A stretch of DNA of 64,000 nt from Marinoscillum furvescens DSM 4134 (lineage in GTDB: Bacteria > Bacteroidota > Bacteroidia > Cytophagales > Cyclobacteriaceae): contig NZ_QREG01000021.1 in assembly GCF_003386095.1 (NCBI RefSeq), forward strand, positions 1-64,000. The letters run 5' to 3'. A program made the position numbers and the translations under genes. Numbering within the stretch: position 1 is the first letter of the stretch; each line of letters begins with the position of its first letter. This document shows positions 6,884 to 17,816 of the stretch, piece after piece. The notes beneath the pieces are model-generated. The model did not search any database. It had not been told where the DNA came from and saw nothing but the letters and a program-made list of their open reading frames with translations.

Positions 6884-8658
6884 TTTATTGTTTTGGTGTT
6901 TTCGCCACAAGAAAGCATTGACTCTCCGAAATAAGGATTTTGAATTTCTTTATCCAGACTCAACCAATCTGCTCCTTTGTTAGAGTCTGCCATTGGACAA
7001 TGCTGAACATAAATAGCAGTGGATATTGGATCAAAAGATTCTGCTGTTGCTATCATTGAATTGGATATGCTGATGAACTTTTCTCGAATGGCTTTGATGT
7101 CACCAAGATGCTCGATGTGCTGTAAAGCTGCTTTCAAAACAGTTGACTGCTGCATCCATTGCGAGTGTGCATCTGCCTTAAAAAGGTTCATATCAACTTT
7201 ACCTAAGGCGCTGTACAAAGCTGCGCCAGATGCTTTAGCTTCTTCAAAATCATCACTAGCCAACGCAACTTTCAATTTGAAGTAATTGTCAAAAATTGGT
7301 TGTAACGATTTTTTTGCATCTTCTGAGATTGTGGTTCTTTTGGATGAAACAGGCATTGTTTCCATATTTGAATTGGTATTTCCTCCATGGTTGTGACCAG
7401 CCATGGCTACACCTCCTTCCGGGTTCATCATACTTGGTTTGCCTGCTAATTGTGCTGCTGCATCAATACTGAAGGTACCATTGATTGCAATTTCTTCACC
7501 AGGCTGCAAGCCATCTTCAATCACATAACTTTCACCTAATTCTGGACCCAAAGTAACTTCTCGCATGATGAAACTTACACCTTGAGCTGACATTTGCATC
7601 ACATAAACTACAGAGCGTTTGCCCGTCCACATTACAGCAGTTTTAGGGACAGTTAAGGATGTATAATTGGTATTGGTTTTTGCTTCTATCGTTCCAGTTG
7701 TGAACATTTCTGGTTTGAGCATTAAACCTTTGTTTGTTGCTTCAAGTCTTGCTTTTGCCACTCTGGTCTTTGGATCGATAACAGGATCGATGTAGCTAAT
7801 TTTTCCTTTAAATGTTTTACCAGGTATTGATTGCACTGTGTATATCACCGCATCACCTTTGTTTATCCAAGTCATATCTGTCTCATACACATCAAAAAGC
7901 ACCCATACTTTAGATAAGTCCGCTATTTCATATAAGGCTTCCCCTTGTTTGATATAGTCACCCAGATTGACCATTTTTTTAGTTACATATCCTGAAACAT
8001 TGGCGAGAATTGGAAACTGTTCTATGGTCTTATTTGATTTGACTATCTGATCAATCTGTTTGTCTGAGAGTTTCCAGTTTTTCAATTTTTCTTTGGCAGC
8101 ATTAAACAATGCAGGCTGTGTTTCTTTTATTTTTTTGGCTTCAAACAATTCTTCTTGTGCAGTCACCAATTCAGGGGAATACACATTTGCCAAAACCTGA
8201 CCTGCCGACACAAATTCTCCTGTAAAATTGACTGAAAGCTTTTCAATCCTGCCTGGGATGTGTGAAGATTGGGTAGATAGCAAACGTTCATCTGCCTGTA
8301 CTTTTCCATTTAGACGAATTGATTTATCAGCCTTACCCTTATTAACCACCATAGTTTGAATCTGTGCCAACTGCATGGCAGTTGGTGACATGCTCACTGC
8401 CATAGGGTCTAATTCACCATCTGTGGATTCCAAAGGAATCAAGTCCATACCACAAATAGGACAATCGCCTGATTCACTCTTCCTGATCTGTGGATGCATA
8501 GAGCATGTCCAAATTGTTTCGGAATCTGCCATTGCAGTATGGTTATGTTCATCCGTTTGGTTTTCATTGGATCTTCCGAAAATTATCCAGCCAAGTAGCA
8601 AGCCGATAGCCATTGTGCTTATGGCTATAATTACTGTTGTTTTATTTATATTTTTCAT
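6880..8658 (-). CDS. cusB: CusB-type periplasmic adaptor with metal-binding and DUF3347 domains
   Basis: A 592-residue membrane-fusion protein of a heavy-metal RND pump. An N-terminal anchor (about residues 9-27) is followed by a heavy-metal-binding domain WTCSMHPQIRKS...CPICGMDLIPL (about 50-75). The barrel-sandwich, alpha-hairpin and beta-barrel parts of the HlyD/CusB fold come next (about 95-410). The C-terminal 150 residues are a DUF3347 domain ending with QHCPMADSNKG. It would bridge CusA and CusC and pass Cu(I)/Ag(I). The gene lies 1 base after the ATPase gene and overlaps the 43-residue gene. Confidence 0.9.
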   Translation of the reverse strand: MKNINKTTVIIAISTMAIGLLLGWIIFGRSNENQTDEHNHTAMADSETIWTCSMHPQIRKSESGDCPICGMDLIPLESTDGELDPMAVSMSPTAMQLAQIQTMVVNKGKADKSIRLNGKVQADERLLSTQSSHIPGRIEKLSVNFTGEFVSAGQVLANVYSPELVTAQEELFEAKKIKETQPALFNAAKEKLKNWKLSDKQIDQIVKSNKTIEQFPILANVSGYVTKKMVNLGDYIKQGEALYEIADLSKVWVLFDVYETDMTWINKGDAVIYTVQSIPGKTFKGKISYIDPVIDPKTRVAKARLEATNKGLMLKPEMFTTGTIEAKTNTNYTSLTVPKTAVMWTGKRSVVYVMQMSAQGVSFIMREVTLGPELGESYVIEDGLQPGEEIAINGTFSIDAAAQLAGKPSMMNPEGGVAMAGHNHGGNTNSNMETMPVSSKRTTISEDAKKSLQPIFDNYFKLKVALASDDFEEAKASGAALYSALGKVDMNLFKADAHSQWMQQSTVLKAALQHIEHLGDIKAIREKFISISNSMIATAESFDPISTAIYVQHCPMADSNKGADWLSLDKEIQNPYFGESMLSCGENTKTIK

Positions 8659-8659
8659 C

Positions 8660-10717
8660 TTAATTCTTGATTTGTCTTTTTAATAATTGTGCATTGAAAG
8701 CAACTATCACAGTGCTAAGGCTCATTAGAACCGCACCGATGGCAGGGCTGAGAATAATCCCAACACCTGCCAAAACACCAGCAGCTAAAGGAACGGCTAC
8801 AATGTTGTAACCTGCTGCCCACCATAAGTTTTGCATCATTTTTTTGTAAGTAGCCGCACCGAAAAGAATCAAATTGGCAATGTCTTTCGGGTTACTGTTG
8901 ACCAAAACAATATCAGCCGTTTCGGCTGCTACATCTGTGCCCGAACCAACGGCAATCCCCACATTAGCCTGTGCAAGAGCAGGGGCATCATTTACACCAT
9001 CACCCGTCATGGCTACAAATTCACCTTTTTCCTGAAGCTCTTTAATGATGCGTTGTTTGTCTTCGGGGAGTACTTCTGCATAGAAGTTGTCCAAAGAGAG
9101 TTGCTGGCTAACTGCTTTTGCCACTTGCTGGTTATCACCTGTTGCCATGTAAACTTTTATACCTCTCTCTTTTAGCGTATTTATTGCTGATAAAGATTCT
9201 GGTCGAATTTCGTCTGCAAGGGCAATGTATCCTGCCAATGAATTGTCAATCAAAACAAATACTACCGTTTCATCCTCTGTTTTAAAAGCATCAGCTGGAG
9301 TGTCAAATCCCTGCTCTGTAAGCATTCCTGGACTAACAATTTTGATTTCCTGTCCTTTTAGGTTTGCCTTGATTCCTTTTCCTGTAATATTTTGGAAGTT
9401 CTCAGGCTCTTGTAAAGTCAAATCATTTGCTTTTGCCTTACGAACGATACCTGCCGCTATAGGATGCTCAGAACTATTTTCTATAGACGCAGCAATTTGA
9501 AGTAATTCATTGTCCGAGTAATTGTCTAAAGTACTTTTAAACCGTGTTACCCCAAATTCACCTTTGGTTAAAGTGCCTGTTTTGTCGAATATGATTGCGG
9601 TTAGTTTCCTTGCATTCTCAAATGCTGTTCGGTTTCTGATCAATAATCCATTTTTAGCAGAAACAGCCGTGGAAATGGCCACTACTAAAGGGACAGCTAA
9701 GCCCAAAGCATGAGGACATGAGATAATCATGACGGTTACCATACGTTCTAATGCATATTCAAAGTCTTTACCGAGGCTCAACCATACTACAAGTGTGGTC
9801 ATACCTGCTCCTAAAGCGATGTAGAATAACCATGCAGCGGCTTTATCTGCCAGATTTTGGGTTTTGGATTTCGTTTCCTGAGCTTCTTTCACCATTTCTA
9901 TCACCTTAGACAAGTAGGAATCTTTGCCCGTATGCTTCACTTTGATTTTTAAGGTGCCATTGTCATTGACCGAACCACCAATAACCTGATCATTTCTATG
10001 TTTGGTTACTGGTTTTGATTCCCCAGTAAGCATGGATTCATTTACATGACTTTCACCTTCCAATACGATACCATCAGCAGGGATTTTTTCGCCTGGTCTT
10101 ACCAGTATGGTGTCATTGCCTTTTAAATTATCAATAGGCACATCTTCATGCTCCCCATCTTCTTTAATTCTGCGAGCTGTTGAAGGCATCATTTTGGCCA
10201 ATTCCTGCAAGGCATTGGAAGCTCCCATAACGGATTTCATCTCTATCCAGTGGCCTAATAGCATGATGACGATTAAGCTGGCGAGTTCCCAAAAGAAGAT
10301 TTTGCCACCAAGTCCAAATACTACAGCTGAACTGTAGAAATAGGCTACTGAAATAGCTAAAGCAATCAAAGTCATCATACCCGGAGCTTTCTTTTTTACT
10401 TCATCTGCGAGACCTTTTAGGAATGGCCAACCTCCATAAAAGAAAATAATGGATGAAAGCACGAATTGAACATATCGATCACCATTGAAGCGAAGTTCAT
10501 AACCGATTAATCCCTGTATCATTGGTGCAAGCACTACGATAGGCAGGGTGATGACTAAAGAAATCCAAAAGCGTTTTTTGAAATCTTCAATCATGTGGGC
10601 ATGATGTCCCTGGTGATGGTCATGAGATTCATGGCCATTATTATGATTACTATGGTCATGGTGTTCATGACTATGCTTGTGATCTTCGTTTGTATGATTA
10701 TGATGTTTATTTTCCAT
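8660..10717 (-). CDS. copB: Copper-translocating P1B-type ATPase, CopB-like
   Basis: A 685-residue heavy-metal ATPase. The N-terminus is very His-rich (about residues 4-42), replacing a Cys-based HMA domain. The phosphatase loop is MLTGES, the membrane metal site is [11 protein letters not shown] (Cys-Pro-His, about 333-343), the phosphorylation site is [10 protein letters not shown] (about 378-387), and the hinge is [12 protein letters not shown] (about 568-579). The CPH motif places it in the CopB (P1B-3-like) group, which exports copper or silver. It is in the cus operon between cusC and cusB, 2 bases after the CusC gene. The combination puts both inner-membrane and trans-envelope copper export under one transcript. 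Confidence 0.92.
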   Translation of the reverse strand: MENKHHNHTNEDHKHSHEHHDHSNHNNGHESHDHHQGHHAHMIEDFKKRFWISLVITLPIVVLAPMIQGLIGYELRFNGDRYVQFVLSSIIFFYGGWPFLKGLADEVKKKAPGMMTLIALAISVAYFYSSAVVFGLGGKIFFWELASLIVIMLLGHWIEMKSVMGASNALQELAKMMPSTARRIKEDGEHEDVPIDNLKGNDTILVRPGEKIPADGIVLEGESHVNESMLTGESKPVTKHRNDQVIGGSVNDNGTLKIKVKHTGKDSYLSKVIEMVKEAQETKSKTQNLADKAAAWLFYIALGAGMTTLVVWLSLGKDFEYALERMVTVMIISCPHALGLAVPLVVAISTAVSAKNGLLIRNRTAFENARKLTAIIFDKTGTLTKGEFGVTRFKSTLDNYSDNELLQIAASIENSSEHPIAAGIVRKAKANDLTLQEPENFQNITGKGIKANLKGQEIKIVSPGMLTEQGFDTPADAFKTEDETVVFVLIDNSLAGYIALADEIRPESLSAINTLKERGIKVYMATGDNQQVAKAVSQQLSLDNFYAEVLPEDKQRIIKELQEKGEFVAMTGDGVNDAPALAQANVGIAVGSGTDVAAETADIVLVNSNPKDIANLILFGAATYKKMMQNLWWAAGYNIVAVPLAAGVLAGVGIILSPAIGAVLMSLSTVIVAFNAQLLKRQIKN

Positions 10718-10719
10718 GA

Positions 10720-11952
10720 TTATTTCGATTTAGCTGTGATATAATCCAGTTCTGCTAATGCGATGTGGTATTCCGACAAGGCAGTAGCTTTCATTTTTTG
10801 ATACTTTAATATTTGTTGTTGCATCCTAAGTACTTCTTCAAAGTCTTTTCCCGAAGTGCTGTAAGCAGAGAATAAAAGGTTTAATGATTGCCTAGACTCC
10901 TGTATTTGTTCTTCGTATAACTGTATCAACTCAATCTGTTTTTGGATCTCGAACCAAATCATGTCATAGGAACTGATTAGCCTGTTAGCAGCTTCTTCTC
11001 TTTGCAGGGAATAAGATTCTTGCATGAGTTGAGCTTCTTTTTGTGCTGCTTTATATTTTCCTCTGAAAATTGGAAGGCTCACAGACACCATTGGCATAAA
11101 TACATCTTGACCATTATCAGGTAATGACACATCCGTACGTTGACCTACGATTACATAATCTAAGCCTACACCAAGTTTTGGAAGACCCTGCTTGATTGCG
11201 GCTTGTTCACTTGCTTTACTTGCTTCAATTTTCAACTCCAATTCATCAAGAATAGGATTGGACGCGAGTAACGAGTCTTTACGATAGTTTGCAGGTAAAC
11301 TAAAAGTGAATAAAGAGTCCTGAACAACAATATTGTCGTCATCAGACCGATTCAAAAGCTTATTAAAACGAGTTACAAGAGGTTTTTGCTTTTGTTCCAG
11401 TATAGACAAATTACTAGTTGCATCTTTGAGCATAATATCCACCCGCAATACATCTACCATTGAGCCTTTATCGTTTTGAAATTGAATAGTGGCTATCTCT
11501 TTGTATGAGGACAGGATGCGTTGATTTTCTTCTTCAATGGAAATCAACTTATGCAGCTCATAGAGTGGATAATATGATGCTGATACTTGGTAGTACAATT
11601 TGTTTCGGGCATCTAAAAACTCTTGATATGTTGCTTCTGCCATTAAAGTAGCAGCATCTTCCTGGGCTTTTAAAGTGCCGAACCATGGAAACATTTGTGT
11701 CAAAGAAAACCTTGCTCGTTGCGGCCCCACTCTTGTTTCCACTGGAGACACGAAATAACCGAAGGAAAGATTGGGGTCTGGCAAACTGCTAACTTGTGTT
11801 ACTTTTTGCATAGCAGCTTCAAAGGATTTGTATTTAGCCTGCAATCCCGGATTGTTTTCTGCCGCTAACTTGAAATAGTCATCTAACGACTGAGCATTTG
11901 TTAATGTGGAAAAGCCAAATGCCGTGAATATGATTATGATTATTTTTTTCAT
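10720..11952 (-). CDS. cusC: TolC-family outer-membrane factor CusC
   Basis: A 410-residue outer-membrane efflux protein with a signal peptide ([21 protein letters not shown], cleavage after about residue 20) and long coiled-coil helices with the two-fold repeat of the TolC family. The first repeat spans roughly residues 25-215 and the second 230-405. It would form the outer-membrane channel for CusA/CusB. Its start overlaps the cusA stop (ATGA at 11949-11952). The N-terminus lacks the usual lipobox Cys of CusC, so it is not evidently lipidated. Confidence 0.88.
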   Translation of the reverse strand: MKKIIIIIFTAFGFSTLTNAQSLDDYFKLAAENNPGLQAKYKSFEAAMQKVTQVSSLPDPNLSFGYFVSPVETRVGPQRARFSLTQMFPWFGTLKAQEDAATLMAEATYQEFLDARNKLYYQVSASYYPLYELHKLISIEEENQRILSSYKEIATIQFQNDKGSMVDVLRVDIMLKDATSNLSILEQKQKPLVTRFNKLLNRSDDDNIVVQDSLFTFSLPANYRKDSLLASNPILDELELKIEASKASEQAAIKQGLPKLGVGLDYVIVGQRTDVSLPDNGQDVFMPMVSVSLPIFRGKYKAAQKEAQLMQESYSLQREEAANRLISSYDMIWFEIQKQIELIQLYEEQIQESRQSLNLLFSAYSTSGKDFEEVLRMQQQILKYQKMKATALSEYHIALAELDYITAKSK

Positions 11953-14900
11953 GATTGGCCTTTTGAAATTTTACGTTCTTCTCTCCAGCAGTAAATCACC
12001 GGAACTATGAAATAAGTGATGGCAGCAAATAGCATCCCACCAACAGCAGGCAATGCCATGGGTATCATAATATCTGAACCTCTACCAGTAGAAGTGAGGA
12101 TAGGTAGTAAAGCAATGATGGTCGTGGCAGTTGTCATTACTGCTGGCTTTATTCTGCGCTGTCCTGCTTCCACTGTTGCTGCTCTTATTCCTTTTATATT
12201 ATCTGTTTTATTTCTATCAAAGCTTTGATCCAGATAAGTAGCCATCAATACTCCATCGTCAGTTGCTATTCCAAAGAGGGCAATAAACCCAACCCAAACG
12301 GCCACACTCAGATTAATGGTGTGTATTTGGAATAAATCACGAAAATTTGTGCCGAAGACTGAGAAGTCTGCAAACCAACTTTGCCCATAGAGCCATAGCA
12401 TGATAAAGCCACCGCTAAAAGCCATTGCAATACCTGTAAATACCATTAATGAAGTGGATACCGAACGGAACTGGAAATAAAGAATGAGAAATACAATGCC
12501 TAATACCAAAGGAACAATGATAGAAAGTCGTTTTTCTGCCCTCACCTGATTTTCATAACTCCCTGAAAACTTATAGCTCACACCAGCAGGTACGGTCAGT
12601 TCACCTGAATCAATTTTATCCTGAATCGTGCGTTGAGCATCGTTTACCACAGTGACTTCCGAGAAACCATCACGTTTATCAAACAGTACATAGCCAACCA
12701 GAAAGGTTTCTTCACTTTTTATCGCTTGTGGGCCCCTTACATATTCAAAGTCAATGATTTGAGATAATGGAATTTGAGCACCTGTGGGTGTCGGCATTAG
12801 TATTTTACCCAATGCTTCCGGGTCATCCCTCAATTCTCTTGGATAGCGAACCCTTACAGGAAATCGTTCACGGCCTTCTACAGTAGAGGTTATTTTCATT
12901 CCACCAATTGCGGTTTCTATGGTCTGTTGAACATCCTCAATGTTCAATCCGTATCGCGAGATTTCATCCCTATTTATGTTGAGGTGTATGTAGGGCTTAC
13001 CTACAATTCTATCCGCAAATACTGCTTCTGCCTTTACAGAAGGCACTTCTTTTAGAACATTCTCCAACTGCAATCCAAAGTTCTCTATTGTTTTCAGGTC
13101 AGGGCCATATACCTTGATTCCCATAGGAGCTCGCATCCCTGTTTGGAGCATGACCAACCGAGTTTCAATCGGTTGAAGCTTAGGTGCTGAGGTGACACCT
13201 GGTAGTTTGGTGGCTTTTACTATCTCATTCCAAATATCATCGGGAGATTGAATGTGATCACGCCAATTGCGGTAATACTCGCCATTATCATCTGCAATTA
13301 ATGCAGTCGCTTCTATGCCCTGTTCCAAACCTTCTTTGTTAGTAAGGGCATCTCCCGAAATAGTAATGAACCGATTGTCTTTGTCCACCTTAAACCTTTG
13401 TCTATGTCCTTTTTTGTTTAGGATGTATTCTGACTTGTAATTGATGATGTTTTCGTACATCGAAATAGGGGCTGGGTCAAGGGCTGATTCTACCCGTCCG
13501 AGTTTACCAACCGTTAGCTCTACTTCGGGGATACTGGTTAGTAGCATATCCAACTGGCCTACTATCTTTCGATTGAATGTTACTCCGGAATGAGGCATTG
13601 AGGTTGGCATCAACAGAAAGCTGCCTTCATCCAGAGAAGGCATAAATTCCTTTCCTATACCTGGAAAGGTTTGGGACATGGCTGACCATCCTTTGGTCTG
13701 ATCCAAATTCCATCCAACCTTCTCAAAACCCTTGGAGACAAAACCAAAAACAGCATTGAAGCCAAGCCAAATATTTGCACCTAATAGGATGAGTATAGTC
13801 GGGATAATCAAAAACTTGATTTTGTTATTTAAACACCAAGTGAGGATTTTTTTGTATTGAAATTCCAATAGCCTAAACGCACCGAGTATAACACCGACCA
13901 ATAGGGCAACAAAAACAAAGTTGAGGAGAAGGGATTTAGATGCACCTAGTGGTAACCAATATTTTGCCAGCAACCAAATGACTCCCAACAGGACAATGAT
14001 TAATTCCGCATACTTGAGTAAGAACTTTATTACAGTCGGAAGTGAAGCATTTTTGAGCTGTTCAATGTTTTTTACAATACCGATGATTCCAAATAGAATT
14101 AGTAACACTCCCGTCCAAACCTGTCCAATAAAGAGGCTTATAATTCCAATAAGTACTAAGCCGTAATGACCATACTTTCTTAAAAACTTGTTTTTGATAT
14201 TGAATCCAAAAAACCAATGTGCCAGCGTTGGTAAAATCAGCAATGAAACGATCAATGCAGCTAAAAGGGCAAAAGTCTTTGTAAAAGCCAGAGGACCAAA
14301 CAGCTTGCCTTCTGCTGCCTGCATGGTAAATACAGGGACAAAACTCACAATTGTGGTAGAGACAGCCGTTAATATCGCAGTGGCCACCTCTGATGCTCCA
14401 TTGTAAATGGTATCAATTAGTTTTTGGCTTGGTGGGGCTTCATCAATATGCTTGATGATATTTTCAGAAAGAATAATACCTAAGTCCACCATTGTTCCGA
14501 TGGCAATGGCTATTCCTGATAGTGCTACAATATTCGCATCGACACCAAAGTATCGCATGGCAATAAACACCATGAGCACGGCAATGGGCAAAAGGCTGGA
14601 AATAAGGAATGAAGCTCTTAGGTTATATACCATCACAATCACCACCAGAATGGTAATGAGAATTTCCAGCGACAAGGCTTCTTCCAGTGTACCTAAGGTT
14701 TCATAGATCAATTCTGAGCGATCATAAAACGGGACAATTGTAAGCTGGCTTTCTCTACCGTCAGCCAATGTTTTCTTGGGAAGGCCGGGTGCTATTTCAA
14801 TAATTTTGGCTTTTACATTGTTGATGACCTGCAAGGGATTCGCTCCATATCGAGCTACTACAACGCCACCTACTACTTCAGCACCATCTTTGTCCAAAAT

Positions 14901-15773
14901 ACCTCGTCTTGTAGCGGGGCCAAGAGATACTACACCAATGTCTTTTATCCTTATAGGCACATTGTCTTGTACTGCAACTACTGCCTTTTCTATGTCTTCT
15001 ACTTTCTTGACATATCCTAAACCACGAACTAAATATTCAGCCTGATTGATTTCTATGGTCTTTGCACCAACATCCTTATTGGATTTTTGTACTGCCTGCA
15101 TGACTTTATGCAAGGGGATGTTGTAGGCTTTCAAAGCGTCAGGATTTACATCAATTTGGTATTCCTGAATAAAACCGCCAATGGAAGCAACTTCTGAAAC
15201 GCCTTCTGTTGCATTTAAACCATACTTCACATAGAAGTCCTGAACTGTGCGGATTTCGTGCAAATCCCAACCGCCAGTTGGATTTCCGTTTTTGTCCCTT
15301 CCTTCAATGGTGTACCAATACACCTGCCCTAAGGCGGTGGCATCTGGGCCCAATGCAGGCTGTACGGCATCAGGGAGTAAGCCAGAGGGTAGTGAGTTGA
15401 GTTTTTCGAGTATTCTGGAACGTGACCAATAGAACTCTACATCTTCGGAGAAGATGATATAAATACTGGAAAAACCGAAGATGGATGAACTTCTGATAGA
15501 TTTTACTCCTGGGATACCTAATAAATAGGTAGTTAAAGGATAAGAGATTTGATCTTCAATATCCTGTGGTGAACGGCCAGCCCATTGGGTAAAAACGATT
15601 TGTTGGTTTTCTCCTATGTCTGGTATGGCATCTACCGGAACGGGATCAGAAGGCAATGCACCCACTTGCCATCCAAATGGAGCAGTTACAATTCCCCAGG
15701 CTACAAAACCTGTAAGGACGAGAACAGTGACCAACTTATTCTCTAAGAAATATTTTATGATTTTATTGAGCAT
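11949..15773 (-). CDS. cusA: CusA/CzcA-family RND heavy-metal efflux pump
   Basis: A 1274-residue inner-membrane pump, about 230 residues longer than classical CusA. It has an N-terminal helix and porter domains, TM helices 2-6 (about residues 350-520), and an inserted block of extra hydrophobic helices (about 530-660) seen in many Bacteroidota CusA proteins. The second porter part (IGKEFMPSLDEGSFLLMPTSMPHS) and C-terminal helices follow, including FIALFGIATDDGVLMATYLD. It exports Cu(I)/Ag(I) using the proton gradient. It heads the overlapping chain cusA-cusC-copB-cusB, about 105 bases downstream of the HYC_CC_PP gene. Confidence 0.92.
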   Translation of the reverse strand: MLNKIIKYFLENKLVTVLVLTGFVAWGIVTAPFGWQVGALPSDPVPVDAIPDIGENQQIVFTQWAGRSPQDIEDQISYPLTTYLLGIPGVKSIRSSSIFGFSSIYIIFSEDVEFYWSRSRILEKLNSLPSGLLPDAVQPALGPDATALGQVYWYTIEGRDKNGNPTGGWDLHEIRTVQDFYVKYGLNATEGVSEVASIGGFIQEYQIDVNPDALKAYNIPLHKVMQAVQKSNKDVGAKTIEINQAEYLVRGLGYVKKVEDIEKAVVAVQDNVPIRIKDIGVVSLGPATRRGILDKDGAEVVGGVVVARYGANPLQVINNVKAKIIEIAPGLPKKTLADGRESQLTIVPFYDRSELIYETLGTLEEALSLEILITILVVIVMVYNLRASFLISSLLPIAVLMVFIAMRYFGVDANIVALSGIAIAIGTMVDLGIILSENIIKHIDEAPPSQKLIDTIYNGASEVATAILTAVSTTIVSFVPVFTMQAAEGKLFGPLAFTKTFALLAALIVSLLILPTLAHWFFGFNIKNKFLRKYGHYGLVLIGIISLFIGQVWTGVLLILFGIIGIVKNIEQLKNASLPTVIKFLLKYAELIIVLLGVIWLLAKYWLPLGASKSLLLNFVFVALLVGVILGAFRLLEFQYKKILTWCLNNKIKFLIIPTILILLGANIWLGFNAVFGFVSKGFEKVGWNLDQTKGWSAMSQTFPGIGKEFMPSLDEGSFLLMPTSMPHSGVTFNRKIVGQLDMLLTSIPEVELTVGKLGRVESALDPAPISMYENIINYKSEYILNKKGHRQRFKVDKDNRFITISGDALTNKEGLEQGIEATALIADDNGEYYRNWRDHIQSPDDIWNEIVKATKLPGVTSAPKLQPIETRLVMLQTGMRAPMGIKVYGPDLKTIENFGLQLENVLKEVPSVKAEAVFADRIVGKPYIHLNINRDEISRYGLNIEDVQQTIETAIGGMKITSTVEGRERFPVRVRYPRELRDDPEALGKILMPTPTGAQIPLSQIIDFEYVRGPQAIKSEETFLVGYVLFDKRDGFSEVTVVNDAQRTIQDKIDSGELTVPAGVSYKFSGSYENQVRAEKRLSIIVPLVLGIVFLILYFQFRSVSTSLMVFTGIAMAFSGGFIMLWLYGQSWFADFSVFGTNFRDLFQIHTINLSVAVWVGFIALFGIATDDGVLMATYLDQSFDRNKTDNIKGIRAATVEAGQRRIKPAVMTTATTIIALLPILTSTGRGSDIMIPMALPAVGGMLFAAITYFIVPVIYCWREERKISKGQS

Positions 15774-15790
15774 AATACAATTGAATTTGA

Positions 15791-15813
15791 TTGAACAGAA
15801 AAGAATTGTTCAA
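15791..15813. promoter_or_regulatory. Inverted repeat upstream of cusA
   Basis: TTGAACA at 15791-15797 and TGTTCAA at 15807-15813 are a perfect 7+7 inverted repeat with a 9-base spacer, 18 bases upstream of the cusA start codon. TGGCA/TGCCA (15814-15828) adds a second small dyad. It is either an operator, for instance for the AraC-HMA protein, or an mRNA hairpin in the leader. Confidence 0.45.
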
Positions 15814-15877
15814 TGGCAGGAAATGCCACTATGCTCCATAGTCACAAGACCAGGAACATCAAATTGTACTATGCGGT

Positions 15878-16297
15878 TTAAATTAAAAAGGTCTGAAAAA
15901 GGACTTGAATATCCTTATCAGGTATGGGAGGAGAGTAATAAGTGTTATGAACAAAAGCTTGATCAGCAAATAGAATCGGCTGAACAAACGAATGAACAAA
16001 AGCAACGAAGAAAGTCGGGTTAACCTCAGTTGAGAAGGCTTGAAGATTTGCATTCTCATCTAATTGAAGTACCTCATGTTGATTTTCACAACAGGGTTTA
16101 GGTTTTACCTGTTCTTCTGAGGATGGTTCTTTTTTGCAGTCTCCATCCATGTCGGACATTCCGCAATCAGGATTATGAAGCCCGATTGAAAAAGAGGTCT
16201 CAACCGCTACGCCACCACAAAAATGTGTGTTCATAGAGAAACCCACGCTGGAAAACAACATGAGCAAAGCAAGCGATATGGAGATTATTCTTTTCAC
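15878..16297 (-). CDS. HYC_CC_PP family protein
   Basis: A 139-residue secreted protein with a signal peptide (about residues 1-22). It carries the family-defining HFCGG (about 25-29), a second Cys in PDCGM, and KPKPCCENQHEV (about 67-78). The C-terminal part is hydrophobic and ends with YYSPPIPDKDIQVLFQTF, matching the His-Cys / Cys-Cys / Pro-Pro pattern. These proteins accompany Bacteroidota copper and cobalt-zinc-cadmium efflux genes and probably bind metal in the periplasm; no activity is established. It lies between the HMA-MauE gene and cusA, on the same strand. Confidence 0.8.
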   Translation of the reverse strand: MKRIISISLALLMLFSSVGFSMNTHFCGGVAVETSFSIGLHNPDCGMSDMDGDCKKEPSSEEQVKPKPCCENQHEVLQLDENANLQAFSTEVNPTFFVAFVHSFVQPILFADQAFVHNTYYSPPIPDKDIQVLFQTFLI

Positions 16298-16353
16298 CTA
16301 AAGCAAAAATAGGAAATTAAAAGAAGCATGTTTTATAAAATTTTGACTTTTGT

Positions 16354-17109
16354 TTACAAGATTCGGTTTTGAAGAAGCATAATCAATGACATGCCTATCA
16401 TTGAAAGGTCTTCAACAATTGTAACTGTGCTCATTGGTAAGTTGAAAACATCCCCTAAACAAGCGCATTTAATCTTTCTCTTATCCAAATTACTTTTTAT
16501 TACCCCTATACTACTTATACCTAAGATTAAGAAGGTACTCAAATTGGTAACTAATGGGGCAATATTAGTTAGGTAAAGAAGTCCGAGAGCCAACTCAACA
16601 AAAGGGTATATGTAACCCCAAGTCTTCCATTTAGCAGCTACAATGTCATACATACTGTATGAATTGGCAAAGCCCTGTATGTTTAGCAACTTGAAAAAAG
16701 CAAAGACAATGAAAAACCCTGCCATAAAATGACGCATCCACAACATCCCCGAAAATTCATTGAATGGGTATTGGCTCAAAGCTGTTACCACAGCAATGAA
16801 CCCTACAATAAGGATCAGTGGTTTGTAGGTGGTAATGGACTTCTCAGCGAGTGGTTCTTGTTTTTTGATCTTAGGGAGCGGAGCTTGTACGGTCTCTTGA
16901 TATTCTTCAGAAATGGCATAGTTCCCTACCTTTTTTAATGCCAGATTAATTTCTCCAAGGTCTAAAGATTCATCGGAGATAATCTTTGCCTGTGGGTATT
17001 CCAGTTGAATAGCGGCTTCTTGTATCTCTTCGATTCCATTGATCGTTCTCTTCACTTTGGCCAAACAGCCAGTGCAAGTCATTCCGGTAATTGTATATTC
17101 TTTGGTCAT
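16354..17109 (-). CDS. HMA domain fused to a MauE/DoxX-like membrane domain
   Basis: A 251-residue protein. Residues 1-70 are a heavy-metal-associated domain with GMTCTGCLAKVKRT (about 8-21). A linker with charged residues follows to about 93. A four-helix MauE-like domain occupies about 95-250: LILIVGFIAVVTALSQYP, HFMAGFFIVFAFFKLLNI, a helix near 165-185 and a last one near 230-250. Within it is KIKCACLGDVFNLPMS, a conserved CxC-type motif of the family. It may accept copper through the HMA domain and shuttle thiol redox or metal across the membrane. It follows the araC-like gene by 92 bases. Confidence 0.8.
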   Translation of the reverse strand: MTKEYTITGMTCTGCLAKVKRTINGIEEIQEAAIQLEYPQAKIISDESLDLGEINLALKKVGNYAISEEYQETVQAPLPKIKKQEPLAEKSITTYKPLILIVGFIAVVTALSQYPFNEFSGMLWMRHFMAGFFIVFAFFKLLNIQGFANSYSMYDIVAAKWKTWGYIYPFVELALGLLYLTNIAPLVTNLSTFLILGISSIGVIKSNLDKRKIKCACLGDVFNLPMSTVTIVEDLSMIGMSLIMLLQNRIL

Positions 17110-17201
17110 CTTGTTATCGTATTAATTGTCACGATACAAAGATGATCGGTAAGCTGCTTGTGGCTGTTACACAATTTTGAAAAAGGCTTATGAGATTTTG
17201 A

Positions 17202-17771
17202 TCACAGCTGATCCAGTGATTGCCGTCCCGGATTTCTCATTTTCTTAAAAGCTGTGGGGGTCATGCCCGTCTCTTTTTTGAATTGGGCGGATAGATGGGC
17301 TACACTGCTGTAGTCCATTTGATGAGCAATCTCTGAGAGCGTTAGCTCATTGTAAAAGATGAGCTCTTTCACTCGCTCTACTTTTTGTTTAAGGATAAAC
17401 CGCTCAATAGTGACTCCTTCGACAGAAGAGAAAAGCCTGCTGAGAGAAGAATACTCCTGGTGCAGTTTATCAGCTATTAGGGTAGAGAAATTGATATTTA
17501 AGGCTTCTTTGTTGTGATGAATTTGATCTACAATGATCGCTTTGATCTGTCCGATCAGTTTCGACTTTTGATCTTGAAGCAACTCAAAGCCTCGTGCTGC
17601 CAGTAGTTCCTCCAGCTGTGATTTCTGATCACTCGTGATGTTGTTTGGTGTATGAACTTCTCCGAGTTCAATGGAGGAGGTTTCTATATTCAGGTTATCC
17701 AAAATGTCCTTCACTGTGTCAATACAGCGAGGACAAACCATGTTTTTTATGTAGAGGGTGTTTAGCTTCAT
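17202..17771 (-). CDS. AraC-family regulator with N-terminal HMA-like sensor
   Basis: A 189-residue regulator. Residues 1-70 resemble an HMA domain with MVCPRCIDTVKDIL (about 11-24), so a CPRC metal site. Residues about 85-185 form the AraC DNA-binding part with the second HTH ending AHLSAQFKKETGMTPTAFKKMR. Most AraC proteins use a sugar-binding cupin; here a copper-binding ferredoxin-like fold replaces it. It is the first gene of the copper-resistance block and probably activates it when Cu(I) binds. This protein architecture is a recurrent Bacteroidota copper regulator; direct evidence of sensing is not available from sequence. Confidence 0.82.
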   Translation of the reverse strand: MKLNTLYIKNMVCPRCIDTVKDILDNLNIETSSIELGEVHTPNNITSDQKSQLEELLAARGFELLQDQKSKLIGQIKAIIVDQIHHNKEALNINFSTLIADKLHQEYSSLSRLFSSVEGVTIERFILKQKVERVKELIFYNELTLSEIAHQMDYSSVAHLSAQFKKETGMTPTAFKKMRNPGRQSLDQL

Positions 17772-17816
17772 TTTGTTTTAATCTGATATTTTTTCATCAC
17801 TTATCAAATGATTTGA

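Noticed and set aside
15616-16023. 135-residue plus-strand frame antisense to the cusA start
   Set aside because: It lies over cusA and the HYC_CC_PP 3' end and looks like a shadow, with a regulatory inverted repeat inside.
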